A DNA stretch of 64,000 nt, from contig BLSF01000024.1 in assembly GCA_012862575.1 (NCBI GenBank), positions 250,843 to 314,842 of the forward strand, in the 5' to 3' direction. The notes beneath the pieces were generated by a model. That model made no database searches, had not been told where the DNA came from, and saw only the letters and a list, made by a program, of their open reading frames with translations. The DNA is from Parietichytrium sp. I65-24A. Taxonomy: Eukaryota > Sar > Bigyra > Thraustochytrida > Thraustochytriidae. The translations under genes were made by a program, and so were the position numbers. Below are positions 20,962 through 30,881 of the stretch, one piece after another; the first letter of the stretch is position 1; each line of letters starts with the position of its first letter.

Positions 20962-21693
20962 TCAAGTAGCCTCACTTTCCTTTGGCGGGTTGCTCGATTC
21001 GTTCGTCGAGAGCGTCTCGACAGTGTAATTTTTGTTGGTGAACACGCACAGGTCCGACGCCACTTCCATCGACCTTCGCGCGATCTCCTCTGCATCAAGC
21101 CCAGAGTTCTCTAGCCCAGTGAGCGCCCTCGCCGCCGACAGCGCGAAGAGGCCCCCGGACCCGACCGCGATGACTCCATCGGGCGACTGGATCACGTCGC
21201 CGTTGCCCGTGAGCGTCAGCGACACCTCGCTGTCCACCACAATCATGATCGCCTCCAGCCTGCGCAGGTACTTGTCCGTGCGCCACAGCTTGGCCAGCTC
21301 CACGCAGCTGCGTGTGAGCTGCCCCGGGTACTGCTCCAGCTTCTTCTCCAGCCTGTCCAGCAGCGTCAGAGCATCCGCAGTCGCTCCGGCGAAACCGGCT
21401 AAAACCACTCCCTTGCCGTCGGGGTCCTTCCCCAGACGGCGCACTTTGACCGCGTTGCCTTTCACCACAGAGTTTCCCTGCGAGATCTGCCCGTCCCCGA
21501 TCACCACCACTTTGCCCCCGCGTCGCACCGTCAGGATCGTCGTACCGTGCATCTCCATCCCGCTCATACTGCGCACTCCGCCGCACGGGAACCCGCCGCG
21601 GACCGCAGGCTGGAACCCGCTGCGGAGCCCACACTGCAGCCCGCTGCGGAACCCGAGCGGAACCCACCCGCGCGTGGCTGCGGACCGGAGCAT
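20962..21693 (-). CDS. hslV: HslV peptidase, mitochondrial (ClpQ)
   Basis: 243 residues. The first ~50 are rich in Arg, Ser, Gly and hydrophobics with no acidic residues until Glu47, a typical mitochondrial targeting signal; it contains near-repeats of LRSGFQ/FRSGLQ. After MHG the chain reads [12 protein letters not shown]. Processing would leave Thr51 as the N-terminal nucleophile. [37 protein letters not shown] and GSGG all match bacterial HslV closely. HslV forms a double-hexamer peptidase with the AAA+ unfoldase HslU, which must be elsewhere in the genome. Such pairs persist in mitochondria of some protists and are absent from animals and fungi. Length and key residues are intact. Confidence 0.95.
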   Translation of the reverse strand: MLRSAATRGWVPLGFRSGLQCGLRSGFQPAVRGGFPCGGVRSMSGMEMHGTTILTVRRGGKVVVIGDGQISQGNSVVKGNAVKVRRLGKDPDGKGVVLAGFAGATADALTLLDRLEKKLEQYPGQLTRSCVELAKLWRTDKYLRRLEAIMIVVDSEVSLTLTGNGDVIQSPDGVIAVGSGGLFALSAARALTGLENSGLDAEEIARRSMEVASDLCVFTNKNYTVETLSTNESSNPPKESEAT

Positions 21694-21739
21694 CTCTCTC
21701 TATATCTCTCTAAATCTCTCTCGCTTTCTCTTTCTCTGG
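21694..21739. repeat. CT-rich tract at hslV start
   Basis: CTCTCTATATCTCTCT-type run immediately 5' of the hslV start codon. Confidence 0.75.
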
Positions 21740-22588
21740 AGCAAGATGAGAACGAAGCCTGCGTCACGGATATCCTGGCAAGAATTTCGTGGCCTCGCAC
21801 GCGTGCACACTTGCGTGTGTGTGCGTATGCGCGCGCTTCTATAGTGTGGCCTACGTCTCCTGTAGCCCAGTCCGCGACACTCGTACTGAGTACCTCTATG
21901 ACTGCGTAAGATGGGTCCTCGAACTTAGACAAGAAACTTAACTAAGACGAACAGGTCTAGAACTTGGAAGAATATGGCGAGGCTACTGCTCTGGATAGGA
22001 AAAAGATTGGGACGGGCATGTATCAACAGACTTAAGGACTTAGCTCCAGGCTGCACGTAGAAGTAAAAAAGTTGGAGCTGATGATGTTCATGAACATTGA
22101 ATGTAAAAAGCGAATGAGAATAGAATGACGAGTTGTGGCGGTTCCATGTTGGAGATTAGCCGATGTTCATGAGGTCGGTCGCGCGTCGGGGATGGAACCG
22201 TTTGACAAGAAAGCGGTCGAGAGCTCGCGCAAGAGACGGGGGTTTGCTTTCTCAGTCGATTTTGGATTACTTCTTTCGATTTTGATACCAGTTTCAGTTT
22301 CGGTGGGATGGTTTCTTGCACCGCGATCGACGAGTTAAACAGAAATCGGGGTACATTGTGTTTCTGGGAGGAGAAGCTGCTCCGTGCGCGGGCTGGAAGA
22401 AAATAATGAGCAAGTTTACAGGTCGTACGAACTCTCTTTTAAGTAGACCCCGTTGACGAATTTACAACTGTTCTATTTCGAGATATTGCGCTTTCGAGAC
22501 GCTGTTGCGCAGAGCAAAGTACAATTCGCACACCGCAACCTGTTCTGCTGTACAACCACCAATAATTTCAAGTTTGAGCTCAAGTAGT
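21694..22588. other. intergenic region upstream of hslV
   Basis: 895 bp. A CT-rich run (21694-21739) abuts the hslV start codon. GTACTGAGTAC at 21883-21893. A 48-codon plus-strand frame from ATG 22192 ends in a hydrophobic stretch but has no further support. Confidence 0.45.
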
Positions 22589-25269
22589 TCATTCCTGAGC
22601 AAGTAACTCCACGTTGAGGTACGCTGATGGAAGGGAAAGCAACTCACGGGCAAGGCTCAAGATGTCATCAAGCGGCGGTGTCTTTGAAATGGTGGACCCG
22701 CGAAGAACGCCATCGGCTGCAAGCTCTTCGAAAGTCTTGTTGCAAATCGGCTTGATCGTTCCTAAGGGGTTGAAAATCTTCTCCGAAGTCATGAGTGGGC
22801 ATGCATTATTGGTTCCGTTCACTGTGCAGCCACAGTTGTAGCGAGCAAACTCGAGGTCTGCGCGGCGGAAAATGAGTGTGTTATTCCAGGAGAGATCTGT
22901 TTCCGATGCTTTGTGAACGTCAACCATGTCGATTGCATAGCGGTCAATGAAGGCGTACAGATTGTGATGATGGTAGTTGGTGTGTCCGCACCAATCGCTC
23001 TTTAAAGCTCTCTCGCCATAAACGAGGACGTTGTGATGTGTCTCGTAGTAAGCGCTGCCATCGTCATTGTCAATTGCTTCTTGGGAATAATAGTTGGCGA
23101 TGATGAAGTTGCGGCGGATAATGTCCATCTCTTTCTTCATAATATATTCCCCGTTGCTGTCTTTGGCGTGAGAGTACGGTTGCCGATCCCAGGCATTGAA
23201 TGGCCCGTGGTCACCAGTCTCCATGACTGTCGCAACGAGCAGGTTGCCCTCCAATATGCTGCCTCCCCCAAACCCATCGTTGAAGTTGATGGCCGCTCGC
23301 GGGCCGTGAAAGAAGATGTTATTTCGCAGTACATTTCCCATCGACTTGGCCTGGAAGTAAAAGGATGACTGCTTTGCGAACAACCCACAACGGTATGCAA
23401 AATTATTTTGAATAATCGTTCCGCGCGGTTGAGTCCCCCGGGTTCCATCCCAGCCCTTTGAATGAGAAAGATAGCGAAGGTCAATTAAATTTCTGAACCT
23501 ATACTAACCAACAAGAAAGAAAAACGTACCATTCCCCAGTCCCTGGGTAGCCCAGGCGCCTCAGTTTCTCCGAGCTGAGCGATGATGTTTCCGCCAATGA
23601 GATGGAAATCAGAGTTCTCGATCACTAGTCCGCGGACATATCCTTTTGTTAGAATTGCATTTCCATCCAGTTCTTCGAACATAGTGGAGTTGACGCGGAT
23701 GCCACTGGCCCCGCGGATCTCCACCGCAGCGCGAAGATTGAGCCCCCAGTCCCCGCCGCTTGGGGCAGTGTGCTCGTCAAAGTACGTCAGTCGGGTATCG
23801 CGAATCCCAATTCCAAGGATTTCTATGTCGCTGACTGGTCGCTCCATGCTTCCAGCAATTTTGAAGATGGTCTTTACAGTGGGAATTTCCACCGCGCCGT
23901 CAGGCGGGCCTGACCGATGATAGTATTGCAAGACCTTTGTGTCTTCGTCGAAAAAGAATTCGTTGTCCGCGTCTAATTCCTCCTCTACATTCTCGACGAA
24001 GAACGCCTCGCCCTCGAGGTCTCCTCGGCCACCCTGAAAGCCACCCCTTTCGAACATGAGATGCGTTGCATTGCTCTTGTCCTCTGACACCTGAAACATC
24101 CAGCTCGCCCAGTGCAGCCTTCGCCATGCGTGAACAACCGCGTTCTTCAATTTTTTATACGGAGCATTTGGCAAGTGCTCCGTAGAGACCCCCTTGGGAT
24201 ACCGGATTATACACAATGGCGCAGAAGGTGGGCCATCATGGCACAAGCTACTGCACCAATAACCTGCCGGAGGGGTGAATTCCTTGCAAGACCCGCCCAC
24301 GCCAAGATGGAAGGTCTTAAAGACGCAGCCACTATCCCGCTTTGGAGCCGCGGAAGAGTCATACTCGAACCAGTTCTGTTGGTGCATGGTAATGTCATCA
24401 GGATGGACCCAAGAGGACAGCAAATTACTGCCAAAGCCATCTTTTGGCTCTACAACCGCGCCTTGAGCTGCAAAGCCAACGCACTTGTAGTGCGAAGGCA
24501 GGGGTTCCTCCGAGGTACAGCCATTGGGATATCGCGCTCGGACTGCTCTCTTTCCTCCGAGCCTCAGCCCCGTTGCCTCTAGGATATTACCTCTGTGCGA
24601 CAGGTCGAGAGTCCAGACGTTCTCCTTGCTCGTATGCTTTTGCCATCCTTCGCTGCCACTTGCCACGAGACGTGCGCCTGACAGCCACACCTTTTCGCCC
24701 TGATAGTTCTGCACACGGATCGACGAGTCATCAGGTCCCAGTTCCAGCGTGCGTTCCATGTAATACGTTCCTTTGCGCAGCACAATAACGGCGGGCTCAA
24801 TCTTTCCCATTTTCCCAGCTCTCCGAGCGCGAACAATTTGGAATGCACGCTCTACTGTTCTGACGGGGGCATCGCGCGACCCGGGTGCTGTTGTGCCTTC
24901 ATCGTCGCCATTTACAGCGTCCACAAACACAACCGTCTGGGCCTCGTCAGGCACGCTAAACCGCGGTGCGAACTCATCCGGTGCATTCCCGCTGACTTGC
25001 ACATCTCTCTTGCACTTGCGCTCTCCACCCGGCGCGCCGCCGGCCATGTTGAGACTAGCTGCCAGCTCCTCCATGCTGCTCTTTGGCCGAAACCCCTGTA
25101 CTTTCTGCGCATATTCCATCGCCAGTTCGCGGATCGCACAGTCAAACTCCGTCTGCTCGTCATCAGCTCGCACTGCAAGCGAGTTCAACGCGGCGCCTAC
25201 CAGCGCCACCGTCGCAAGCGCGAGCCGGTACCGTCCACGGCCAAAGCCGCGTGTCGTAAGCCTCCCCAT
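22589..25269 (-). CDS. secreted right-handed beta-helix protein, one intron
   Basis: Two exons, 25269-23530 and 23455-22589, with a 74-bp intron (donor GTACGT at 23529, acceptor TTCAAAG ending at 23456). The join keeps the frame (DWGM-GWDGTRG) and gives 868 residues. ATG 25269 gives a basic N-region and hydrophobic core (LALATVALVGAALNSLAVRA), a signal peptide; an ATG at 25311 would add 14 residues. VFVDAVNGDDEGTTAPGS followed by a PVRTVERAF segment is the usual opening of DUF1565/pectate-lyase-like beta-helix proteins. The second half repeats N- and I-rich coils (VIENSDFH, VLRNNIFFH, IIRRNFIIANYYS). Such proteins bind or cleave polysaccharides outside the cell or in the vacuole. The active site is not identifiable here. 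Confidence 0.82.
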
Positions 25270-25341
25270 CGCGATCTCCTGCCCTGCTCTGTACTCGCTC
25301 TCCGCGCGCACCCCTGTCCTTGAATCTCAAGAACCTCCTCT

Positions 25342-25342
25342 G

Positions 25343-25374
<32 letters not shown>

Positions 25375-25375
25375 G
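25342..25375. repeat. (CT)n(CTAT)n microsatellite
   Basis: CT dinucleotides grading into CTAT tetranucleotides, 70-105 bp upstream of the beta-helix protein start. Confidence 0.85.
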
Positions 25376-25897
25376 TTGTTCCCAAAGTTCCCAATCAAAC
25401 AATTTCAAACAACTCTGACTCTCTTCTTCGCTCTCTGTTTTTAGAGTAAAAGAAAACCTTTCTCAACTCACTGTCAGGTATCTTTCGTTCACTTGTTGGA
25501 ACTGACGACCATCGACGACCCAACAGTATCCTAACCTCGGGGGCGTCTCTGTATGTTCTCCTATAGATGTATATAGCCGCAGCCCCCGGGGTTAGTTAGC
25601 TTTTCTGAGGATTTGCCTACTTGTACTCGGGGCTAGAGTATCGACTACTCTATGCGGCACAGAGGGCATAGTTGATAGAGTTTTTCAGACGAAACTATAA
25701 GACTAAGGAACGAAAAGTCCCAGTAAGAGCGTCTAAGTGGTGTTAGAGGATCGAGTCTCTTAAAAGTGAAGTGCGGGGACGTACGCGGGTGTACTCGGCG
25801 AGTACATAGAGGGCAATAGCAGTGATAGCCACCTGGAAAGATAGAGGAATTGTGGAACTGCGAACTTGTGGAGTTGTGGAGTTGTGGAACTCGCTCC

Positions 25898-25907
25898 TTT
25901 ATATATT
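25898..25907 (+). promoter_or_regulatory. TATA-like box upstream of the six-helix protein
   Basis: TTTATATATT ending 37 bp before ATG 25945. It is a reasonable core promoter element, but the spacing leaves only a very short 5' UTR. Confidence 0.4.
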
Positions 25908-25944
25908 CCGAGGGACCAGGAGGTGAGAGTCGGTACTTGCAGAG

Positions 25945-27024
25945 ATGGCGGGCTTGGGCGATGAGGAGAGTGGCGGCGGGGGCAAACTGGCAGCTTTCGT
26001 GCTGTTTTACCTGCTGTGCCTAGCGCTGTACCACCGCAGTCTGTCGCTGGAAGGCAGAGCTGCCGGCAAGAGCGGGCGCGCAAAGTCTGTCTCGCACAGA
26101 GCCGGAAAAGGCAGGAAGAACTACTGGGACACGGTGTCCGCGCTGGACTTACGATACGGGTCCCATGTCGGCATTGTCGGGCGTCGCGCGCTGGGTGTGT
26201 TTCGAGGGTGCGTGGTGGTGTACTGTGCGTCCATGTGGGTGGTGTACTTTACAGAGCAGGGGTGCTGCGGTGAATTCTTGCTGTTCGAGGCCTGGAACTT
26301 TGCTCTATTCACCTTGCTCTTCGTGACAGGAGTGCTGGTGTCCGCTCGCTCAGTTTCGCCTGGTCGGCAACTTCGGTTGTGGGAGCGGGCTTTCGTCGTC
26401 TTGTTCGAGACCGTGCTGCCTACCACATTATTTCTCTGCGTCGTGTACTGGCGTTTTCTCGCTGAGACCGGGGATGTGATGTTCCCTAGCGGGAGGTCGC
26501 ATACGGTGAACCATGTCTTTAATGTCACAAACGCCTTGCTAATGCTGATAGAGCTTTGCGCCAACCGGATTGTGCTACGGAGTAGACGATGGATGTGGTT
26601 TTCCTACCTCGCGTGCGCGTACCTCCTGTGGATAATATGTGTGGAGAAAATTAAAGGCAACGGGTACAGAGTGTATGGCTCAACTGGGTTCCTCAGGCTG
26701 TCTATTCATGAGCTGCCCAACATCATCACCCTTCTCATCGTCCAGTTTTCGTGTCATTATATAGGGTGCGTACTGGTCACCTTAAAGCAGCGGTTCTGGA
26801 CTCTACCGCTCACTCATCCTGTCCAAGGCGCAGTCGTGAGCGGAAGGGATGGCCATGGTCTTGACCCGTCCCCTCCGAACCCGCTCTCTGATCGCAGCCC
26901 ACTTTCAAACCTATCGTCGCCCCTCATTCCCATGGACAATGAGCCACTCGATGAGCAGAATGGCGCCCATTTAGCGACAGTGGACCAAGCCTTGGTGTCG
27001 CAAGAGGAATCAACATCGCAATAG
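25945..27024 (+). CDS. six-helix membrane protein, rolling-stone/AIG1-like
   Basis: 359 residues, about seven hydrophobic segments including an N-terminal one (~14-29). The order of a WNF-containing helix, an HxxNxxxxLLMxIEL helix and a YLLWIIC helix followed by a Tyr-rich loop resembles the rolling stone and FAR-17a/AIG1 (androgen-induced) superfamily. AIG1 hydrolyses fatty-acid esters of hydroxy fatty acids using a Thr and a His; by eye neither residue is conserved here, so enzymatic activity is doubtful. The C-terminal ~85 residues are hydrophilic and Pro/Ser-rich and probably cytosolic. Family call is tentative. Confidence 0.7.
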   Translation: MAGLGDEESGGGGKLAAFVLFYLLCLALYHRSLSLEGRAAGKSGRAKSVSHRAGKGRKNYWDTVSALDLRYGSHVGIVGRRALGVFRGCVVVYCASMWVVYFTEQGCCGEFLLFEAWNFALFTLLFVTGVLVSARSVSPGRQLRLWERAFVVLFETVLPTTLFLCVVYWRFLAETGDVMFPSGRSHTVNHVFNVTNALLMLIELCANRIVLRSRRWMWFSYLACAYLLWIICVEKIKGNGYRVYGSTGFLRLSIHELPNIITLLIVQFSCHYIGCVLVTLKQRFWTLPLTHPVQGAVVSGRDGHGLDPSPPNPLSDRSPLSNLSSPLIPMDNEPLDEQNGAHLATVDQALVSQEESTSQ

Positions 27025-27526
27025 GCGGACCACTTACGCATCGCTGAAAGTGGTCGTTGTTATTCATTCCGAGGTATCGTGCCGAGCGCCGATGTGTTTC
27101 ATGGACAAGAAATTAAAGTAAAGAAAAAGTAAGCAACGGTTGTCCAGGCGGGTTTGCTTGTATTTCTCTGTCCACGAAAACGTTCCAAAGTAGCTGAAGG
27201 CAAGTATAGAGAGGACTGCCACCTTTAACACTTTCAAAACCATTTCTCCTTTAATTAAATCGATGTAGAATTTGTCAACATTCTGATGTTTCGAAATACC
27301 CGAAAACCCAAGTGAGTCGAAGGGGCGACACGGAATGTACGCCGATAGGTCGAAAGAATCACAAATCCTTTTTCTCGCTCCGGTGTTTAGTTCAGAAAAA
27401 TTAATCACAACATGCCCGGGCTCGAACAAGCTCGAGCGCATACTCACAAAAGCTGATACCGGTACGTGGCCTACTCTAACGAAGTTTAAAAACGCAAACG
27501 ACCAAGAATAAACTAACTTGTGCGCT
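27025..27526. other. convergent 3' intergenic region (six-helix protein / Ebp2)
   Basis: 502 bp. A GATACCGGTAC motif at 27456-27466. A minus-strand open frame overlaps this region and the Ebp2 3' end but looks like chance. Confidence 0.5.
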
Positions 27527-28606
27527 TTACCGTCTTCCGCCACGGCCACGACCACGACCGCCGGCTCCCCCTCGGCCGCCTCGACCACGGCTACCACCTG
27601 CTCTGCCTCCCTGTCTTTTTCCGGCTGGGCGGTCTCCTGCAAACATGGACTGCAGCCCCTCTCCGTCGTTCTTCTTGTTTTTCTTCTCGCCATAGCCGTA
27701 GCGGGCGTTCTTTGCCTGACGGCGGTGGTTGGGTTCTGGGCGACCTCTCTTGCGGCTTTCGGCGACATCTTCCTTTGCCTGTGCCAATCTCTCGCGGCCT
27801 TTATCTCTAAACTCCTGCGCCAAGCTACTTGCTTGCTGCTTCCTCGCGCTCTTCTCCTTGAGCTTCTCTGCCTGGACCTTTTTGGCAAACTTCTTCTGCT
27901 CTTGCTGCTTTTTACGGGTCTCAAATGCCTCCATCTTCTTCTTTTCGAAGAGAAGATTCTGTTTAATGCGCGCCATGTGCTGGTCACTCTTGATCATCTC
28001 CGCAAAGTAGTCCTCTGGACGCATGTGCGGAACGCCAGCTGCGTCGAGCTTGCCGCGGGCGACCTTGATGGCTTCCAGTCCCTGTTTGTAGAAACCGACC
28101 TCCCGCTCCAAATCATCGTCCACACCGGAAATGCCCTCCTCGCCCGTAACCACGGTGAGAGTCTCCTCGAATGGGAGCTTGAGCTCCACTTCGTCCAGCC
28201 GCTCCAACAGTGCCGCGTTGATCTGCTCCATGCTCATCTCATCCTCCTCATCTTCCAAGTCGTCATCTTGCTCGCTTTCTCCCTCGCTTTCTTCACTGCC
28301 ATTCTCCAACGCCCTCTTCTCCGCGGCCTCCTGCGCCTCTTTCTCCGCTCGCGCCTTGAGCATGCGCTGGAACGCCTCCACCTCCGAGTCGTACTCGTCG
28401 TCCACCTGCGCGTCCTCGTCCGAGTCGATCTCCTCCGCGAGCTTGAGCATGGCCTTCTTGGCCTGCTTCTTGCTCGCCTTCTTCTCCGCCTTCTGCGTCT
28501 TGACGATCTCCGCCATCATCGCCGCGCCCTCCTCCGCGCGCATCTCCGCCTTCGCCTCGCGCTCTGCGGTCTTGGCCGCCTTGTCCAGGCTCTTGCGCTT
28601 GCCCAT
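27527..28606 (-). CDS. EBP2: rRNA-processing protein Ebp2 (EBNA1BP2 homologue)
   Basis: 359 residues from ATG 28606; the frame is open further upstream, but that part encodes only RE/RK-type low complexity from the CT-rich leader. Acts in the nucleolus in 60S ribosomal subunit assembly and 27S pre-rRNA processing. The N-terminal half is acidic and coiled-coil. The core EREVGFYKQGLEAIKVAR, followed by RPEDYFAEMIKSDQHMARIK, is the Ebp2 signature, and a Lys-rich helix follows. The C-terminus is an RGG/GAR tail typical of nucleolar proteins. Brx1, another 60S assembly factor, is encoded 15 kb away; no co-regulation is shown. Confidence 0.93.
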   Translation of the reverse strand: MGKRKSLDKAAKTAEREAKAEMRAEEGAAMMAEIVKTQKAEKKASKKQAKKAMLKLAEEIDSDEDAQVDDEYDSEVEAFQRMLKARAEKEAQEAAEKRALENGSEESEGESEQDDDLEDEEDEMSMEQINAALLERLDEVELKLPFEETLTVVTGEEGISGVDDDLEREVGFYKQGLEAIKVARGKLDAAGVPHMRPEDYFAEMIKSDQHMARIKQNLLFEKKKMEAFETRKKQQEQKKFAKKVQAEKLKEKSARKQQASSLAQEFRDKGRERLAQAKEDVAESRKRGRPEPNHRRQAKNARYGYGEKKNKKNDGEGLQSMFAGDRPAGKRQGGRAGGSRGRGGRGGAGGRGRGRGGRR

Positions 28607-28632
28607 TGTGTGTCTCCCCGCCACGCTCAGCC

Positions 28633-28730
28633 TGCTCTGTCTTTCTCTCTCTCTTTGTTTCTCTCTCTCTGTTTCTCTCTCTCTCTTCTTCGCTCTTCGC
28701 TCTTTGCTCTTTGCTCTTTGCTCTTCGTCC
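28633..28730. repeat. CT/CTTTG-rich tract upstream of Ebp2
   Basis: TCTCTCTCT blocks and repeated CTCTTTG units starting ~27 bp before the Ebp2 ATG on its 5' side. Confidence 0.75.
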
Positions 28731-29239
28731 GCCTCGCTGTGGGTGGTATTGGTGCTGTTGGTTATTGTTGCTCGTGTCTTTGTGTCTGTGGGTTGAGTGG
28801 CCAGTCGTTGCGGAACCACGTCTGGCGAACGAGGAGCTGCTCGTTCATTCTCTTGTTCGTTCGTTCGTTGTTCGCTTGTTCATTTGTTCGTTTGTTCGCG
28901 CCGATTGACTTGTCTTACTTAGATGACTTAGGCTGAGCGATTGATACCAGTACCGGTACTAGACTAGCACCGGCACTGACAAAGCATACATGAGAATACA
29001 TGAGAGTTGTGGGAGTTCGGTAGTGGAAATGCGTTCCCCTGAACTACTTGGACGGACCGAAGTAACCGCCAGGCCTGTTCACGTCGTGCACCGCGTGTGC
29101 ATCGCAAAAGCCTGTATGAGTCCCTCTCTAGCGTTAAATCTATCATAGCTTGTACTTCGCGCGGCCTTCGAATTCGCGGCGCCAGAGCCCCTCCTTCCCC
29201 CCAAATAAAAGGGTTCCCAGCTGCAGAGCGGGCAGGACG

Positions 29240-29268
29240 GAGCAGGAGCAAGAGCAGGAGCAGGAGCA
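29240..29268. repeat. (AGCAGG)n repeat
   Basis: Imperfect hexanucleotide repeat 36-64 bp upstream of the HMA-dioxygenase ATG. Confidence 0.7.
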
Positions 29269-29303
29269 AAAGGAAGACCAGGAAGAAGAAGAAGGAAGGT
29301 CCA

Positions 29304-30509
29304 ATGCCGTCGGTGTCCCCGCAGACCGTGTGCCTCGCGTTGTGCCTGTGCGCGCTCCTCCGTCAGCGCAGTGCGCGTGTGCGTTGGCGCGAGGCGTGGC
29401 GTCGTTCGCTGGACTTGTCTGACCGCGTGGAGCTGTGGGTGGACTCTCGCGAGGACGCCGCCGCGCTCGCGCTGTCGTCCGCGGCGGGCGTGCTGGAGGT
29501 GCGCGCGCTGGGCGGCGGGCGGCTGGCCGCGCTGGCAGTGTCCGCGGACCCCGACGCTCTGGCGCGCACCGCGAGCCTGGGCGGCACTGTCCGCGCGCGC
29601 GTGCGCTCCACCGTCCGCGCGCACGGCGTCCGCGCGACCAAGCTGGCCGTGCGCGGCATGATGTGCGAGAAGAACTGCGTGCGCACGGTGACCAACGCGC
29701 TGCTGGCCGTCCCCGGAGTGTGCGACGCCAAGGTGTCGCTGGGCGCGCAGACCGCGCTGGTGATGGCGACCTCGCAGGTGTCCCCGGCGCAACTGGTGGC
29801 CGCCGTGGAGGACGCCGGGTTCGACGCGGAGCATAAGGAACTGCCCGTTGCGGCGATGTCGATGTCGGCGGCAGCGTCCGTGCGCAAGAGCGGGAAAGTG
29901 CGGCACGCGTGCTTCAAGCGGCAGATTGCGGGACAGCAGCTGGAGGAAGCGTTCCGCGGCGTGAAGAAGCACTACCGCGAACAGCAGCTGGAGGAATACA
30001 GCAGGTACAAGAACTGGACGCAGAGCTGCTACATGGAGTGCCACGCGCACTGGAGCCCGCAGGTGCCCGTGTCCGTAGAGCTCAGAGGAGCAATGCAGCC
30101 CCTGCTCGATGTGGCCAAGGGCGTCTTCGCAGAGTGGTACTGCAAGCTTTACGGGCTAGAGGAGGTGGAGGTGGTCACGCTCAACAGCTTCATCACAAAG
30201 TATCTGCCCGTGCAGGGCAAGTCCGAGTTCGGGAAACACGTCGACAGCGCCAAAGCAGACGGAAGTTTGATCCTACCGCTGCCTACCGACGACGCGCACG
30301 ACTGGCCAGGCCTCCTTGTGTGGGATGCGCCAAAGGACGACAAGGGGGAGTCAACCGAGTACAGGCACGTCCTCGAGCCAGGAGACATTTGCTGCATGGA
30401 CAAGCTGGTCTGGCATCACGGTCTCCCGATTACAAAGGGGTCGAGGTACGTCGCCGTGTGCTTTTATCAGTGCAAGTGGAAGAGGACCAAACACAAGGAC
30501 GAGAACTAG
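29304..30509 (+). CDS. HMA domain fused to 2-oxoglutarate/Fe(II) dioxygenase, predicted secretory
   Basis: 401 residues from ATG 29304, which gives a short hydrophobic leader (TVCLALCLCALL). An earlier ATG at 29097 would put 69 basic residues in front and is rejected. A heavy-metal-associated fold lies at ~115-185, with GMMCEKNC (C121, C125), a CxxxC version of the usual GMTCxxC. The region before it (~45-110) may be a second, Cys-less ferredoxin-like copy. The C-terminal half is a prolyl-hydroxylase-like double-stranded beta-helix: HVD (H312, D314), a distal His at 371 or 372, and R381 for 2-oxoglutarate. Such enzymes hydroxylate protein or small-molecule substrates. The HMA part could bind Cu or Fe. 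The gene is very GC-rich, mostly at its 5' half. Confidence 0.85.
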   Translation: MPSVSPQTVCLALCLCALLRQRSARVRWREAWRRSLDLSDRVELWVDSREDAAALALSSAAGVLEVRALGGGRLAALAVSADPDALARTASLGGTVRARVRSTVRAHGVRATKLAVRGMMCEKNCVRTVTNALLAVPGVCDAKVSLGAQTALVMATSQVSPAQLVAAVEDAGFDAEHKELPVAAMSMSAAASVRKSGKVRHACFKRQIAGQQLEEAFRGVKKHYREQQLEEYSRYKNWTQSCYMECHAHWSPQVPVSVELRGAMQPLLDVAKGVFAEWYCKLYGLEEVEVVTLNSFITKYLPVQGKSEFGKHVDSAKADGSLILPLPTDDAHDWPGLLVWDAPKDDKGESTEYRHVLEPGDICCMDKLVWHHGLPITKGSRYVAVCFYQCKWKRTKHKDEN

Positions 30510-30881
30510 TGAGCGGCACACGCTGATATATTGATGGCGTTGGCAGCCACAGCCTTCAGCCACCTCCTGCTGTGTGGTGTCTCTTCCTTCCTTCCTTCCT
30601 TCCATCCTTCTTCTTTTCTTTCCTTGACAAAGCGGATCGTGAACATATAATTCAGCATTTCTCTAGTTTGTCTTTTCTTTTTCCGCGGGCAGATTATGCC
30701 GTGTTTTTCGAATCAAACACAAGACCATCACCCATAAAGAAAAAAGGCAAGGAGGAAACGTTCATATTCACTCTTTTTTTAAATAATAAAGAGGCGAATG
30801 ACAGACTGGACTTCCATCATTCTCATCATTTGGGTTTTCATTCAAAAAGGGGGGAAGATTGAAACAAAACAGCTAATTAAT
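30510..30881. other. convergent 3' intergenic region (dioxygenase / CFAP61)
   Basis: 372 bp. (TTCC)n run at ~30583-30607 and AATAAA near 30784. No gene supported. Confidence 0.5.

Larger units (their letters stand above)
25270..25944. other. divergent intergenic region (beta-helix protein / six-helix protein)
   Basis: 675 bp shared promoter region. Contains the CT/CTAT microsatellite, a GTGGAGTTGTGGAGTT repeat (25867-25889) and a TATA-like box at 25898-25907. Confidence 0.5.
28607..29303. other. divergent intergenic region (Ebp2 / HMA-dioxygenase)
   Basis: 697 bp. Contains a CTTT/CT-rich tract, GTTCGTTC repeats near 28856-28895, a perfect palindrome AGTACCGGTACT (28949-28960) and AGCAGG repeats just before the dioxygenase start. 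Confidence 0.55.

Noticed and set aside
21032-21844. 270-codon plus-strand frame opposite hslV
   Set aside because: Antisense to a well-conserved gene and lacks any family motif.
22135-22338. Small plus-strand frame with a hydrophobic tail
   Set aside because: First codon is GTG, best ATG gives only 48 residues, no support from neighbours.
27064-27987. 307-codon minus-strand frame overlapping the Ebp2 3' end
   Set aside because: In another frame on the same strand; no motif. The part beyond the Ebp2 stop is hydrophobic by chance.
27518-28936. 472-codon plus-strand frame opposite Ebp2
   Set aside because: Leu-rich only because it mirrors the Lys/Glu-rich Ebp2 strand.
29079-30050. 323-codon minus-strand frame opposite the HMA-dioxygenase
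   Set aside because: Low-complexity Arg/His composition caused by high GC.
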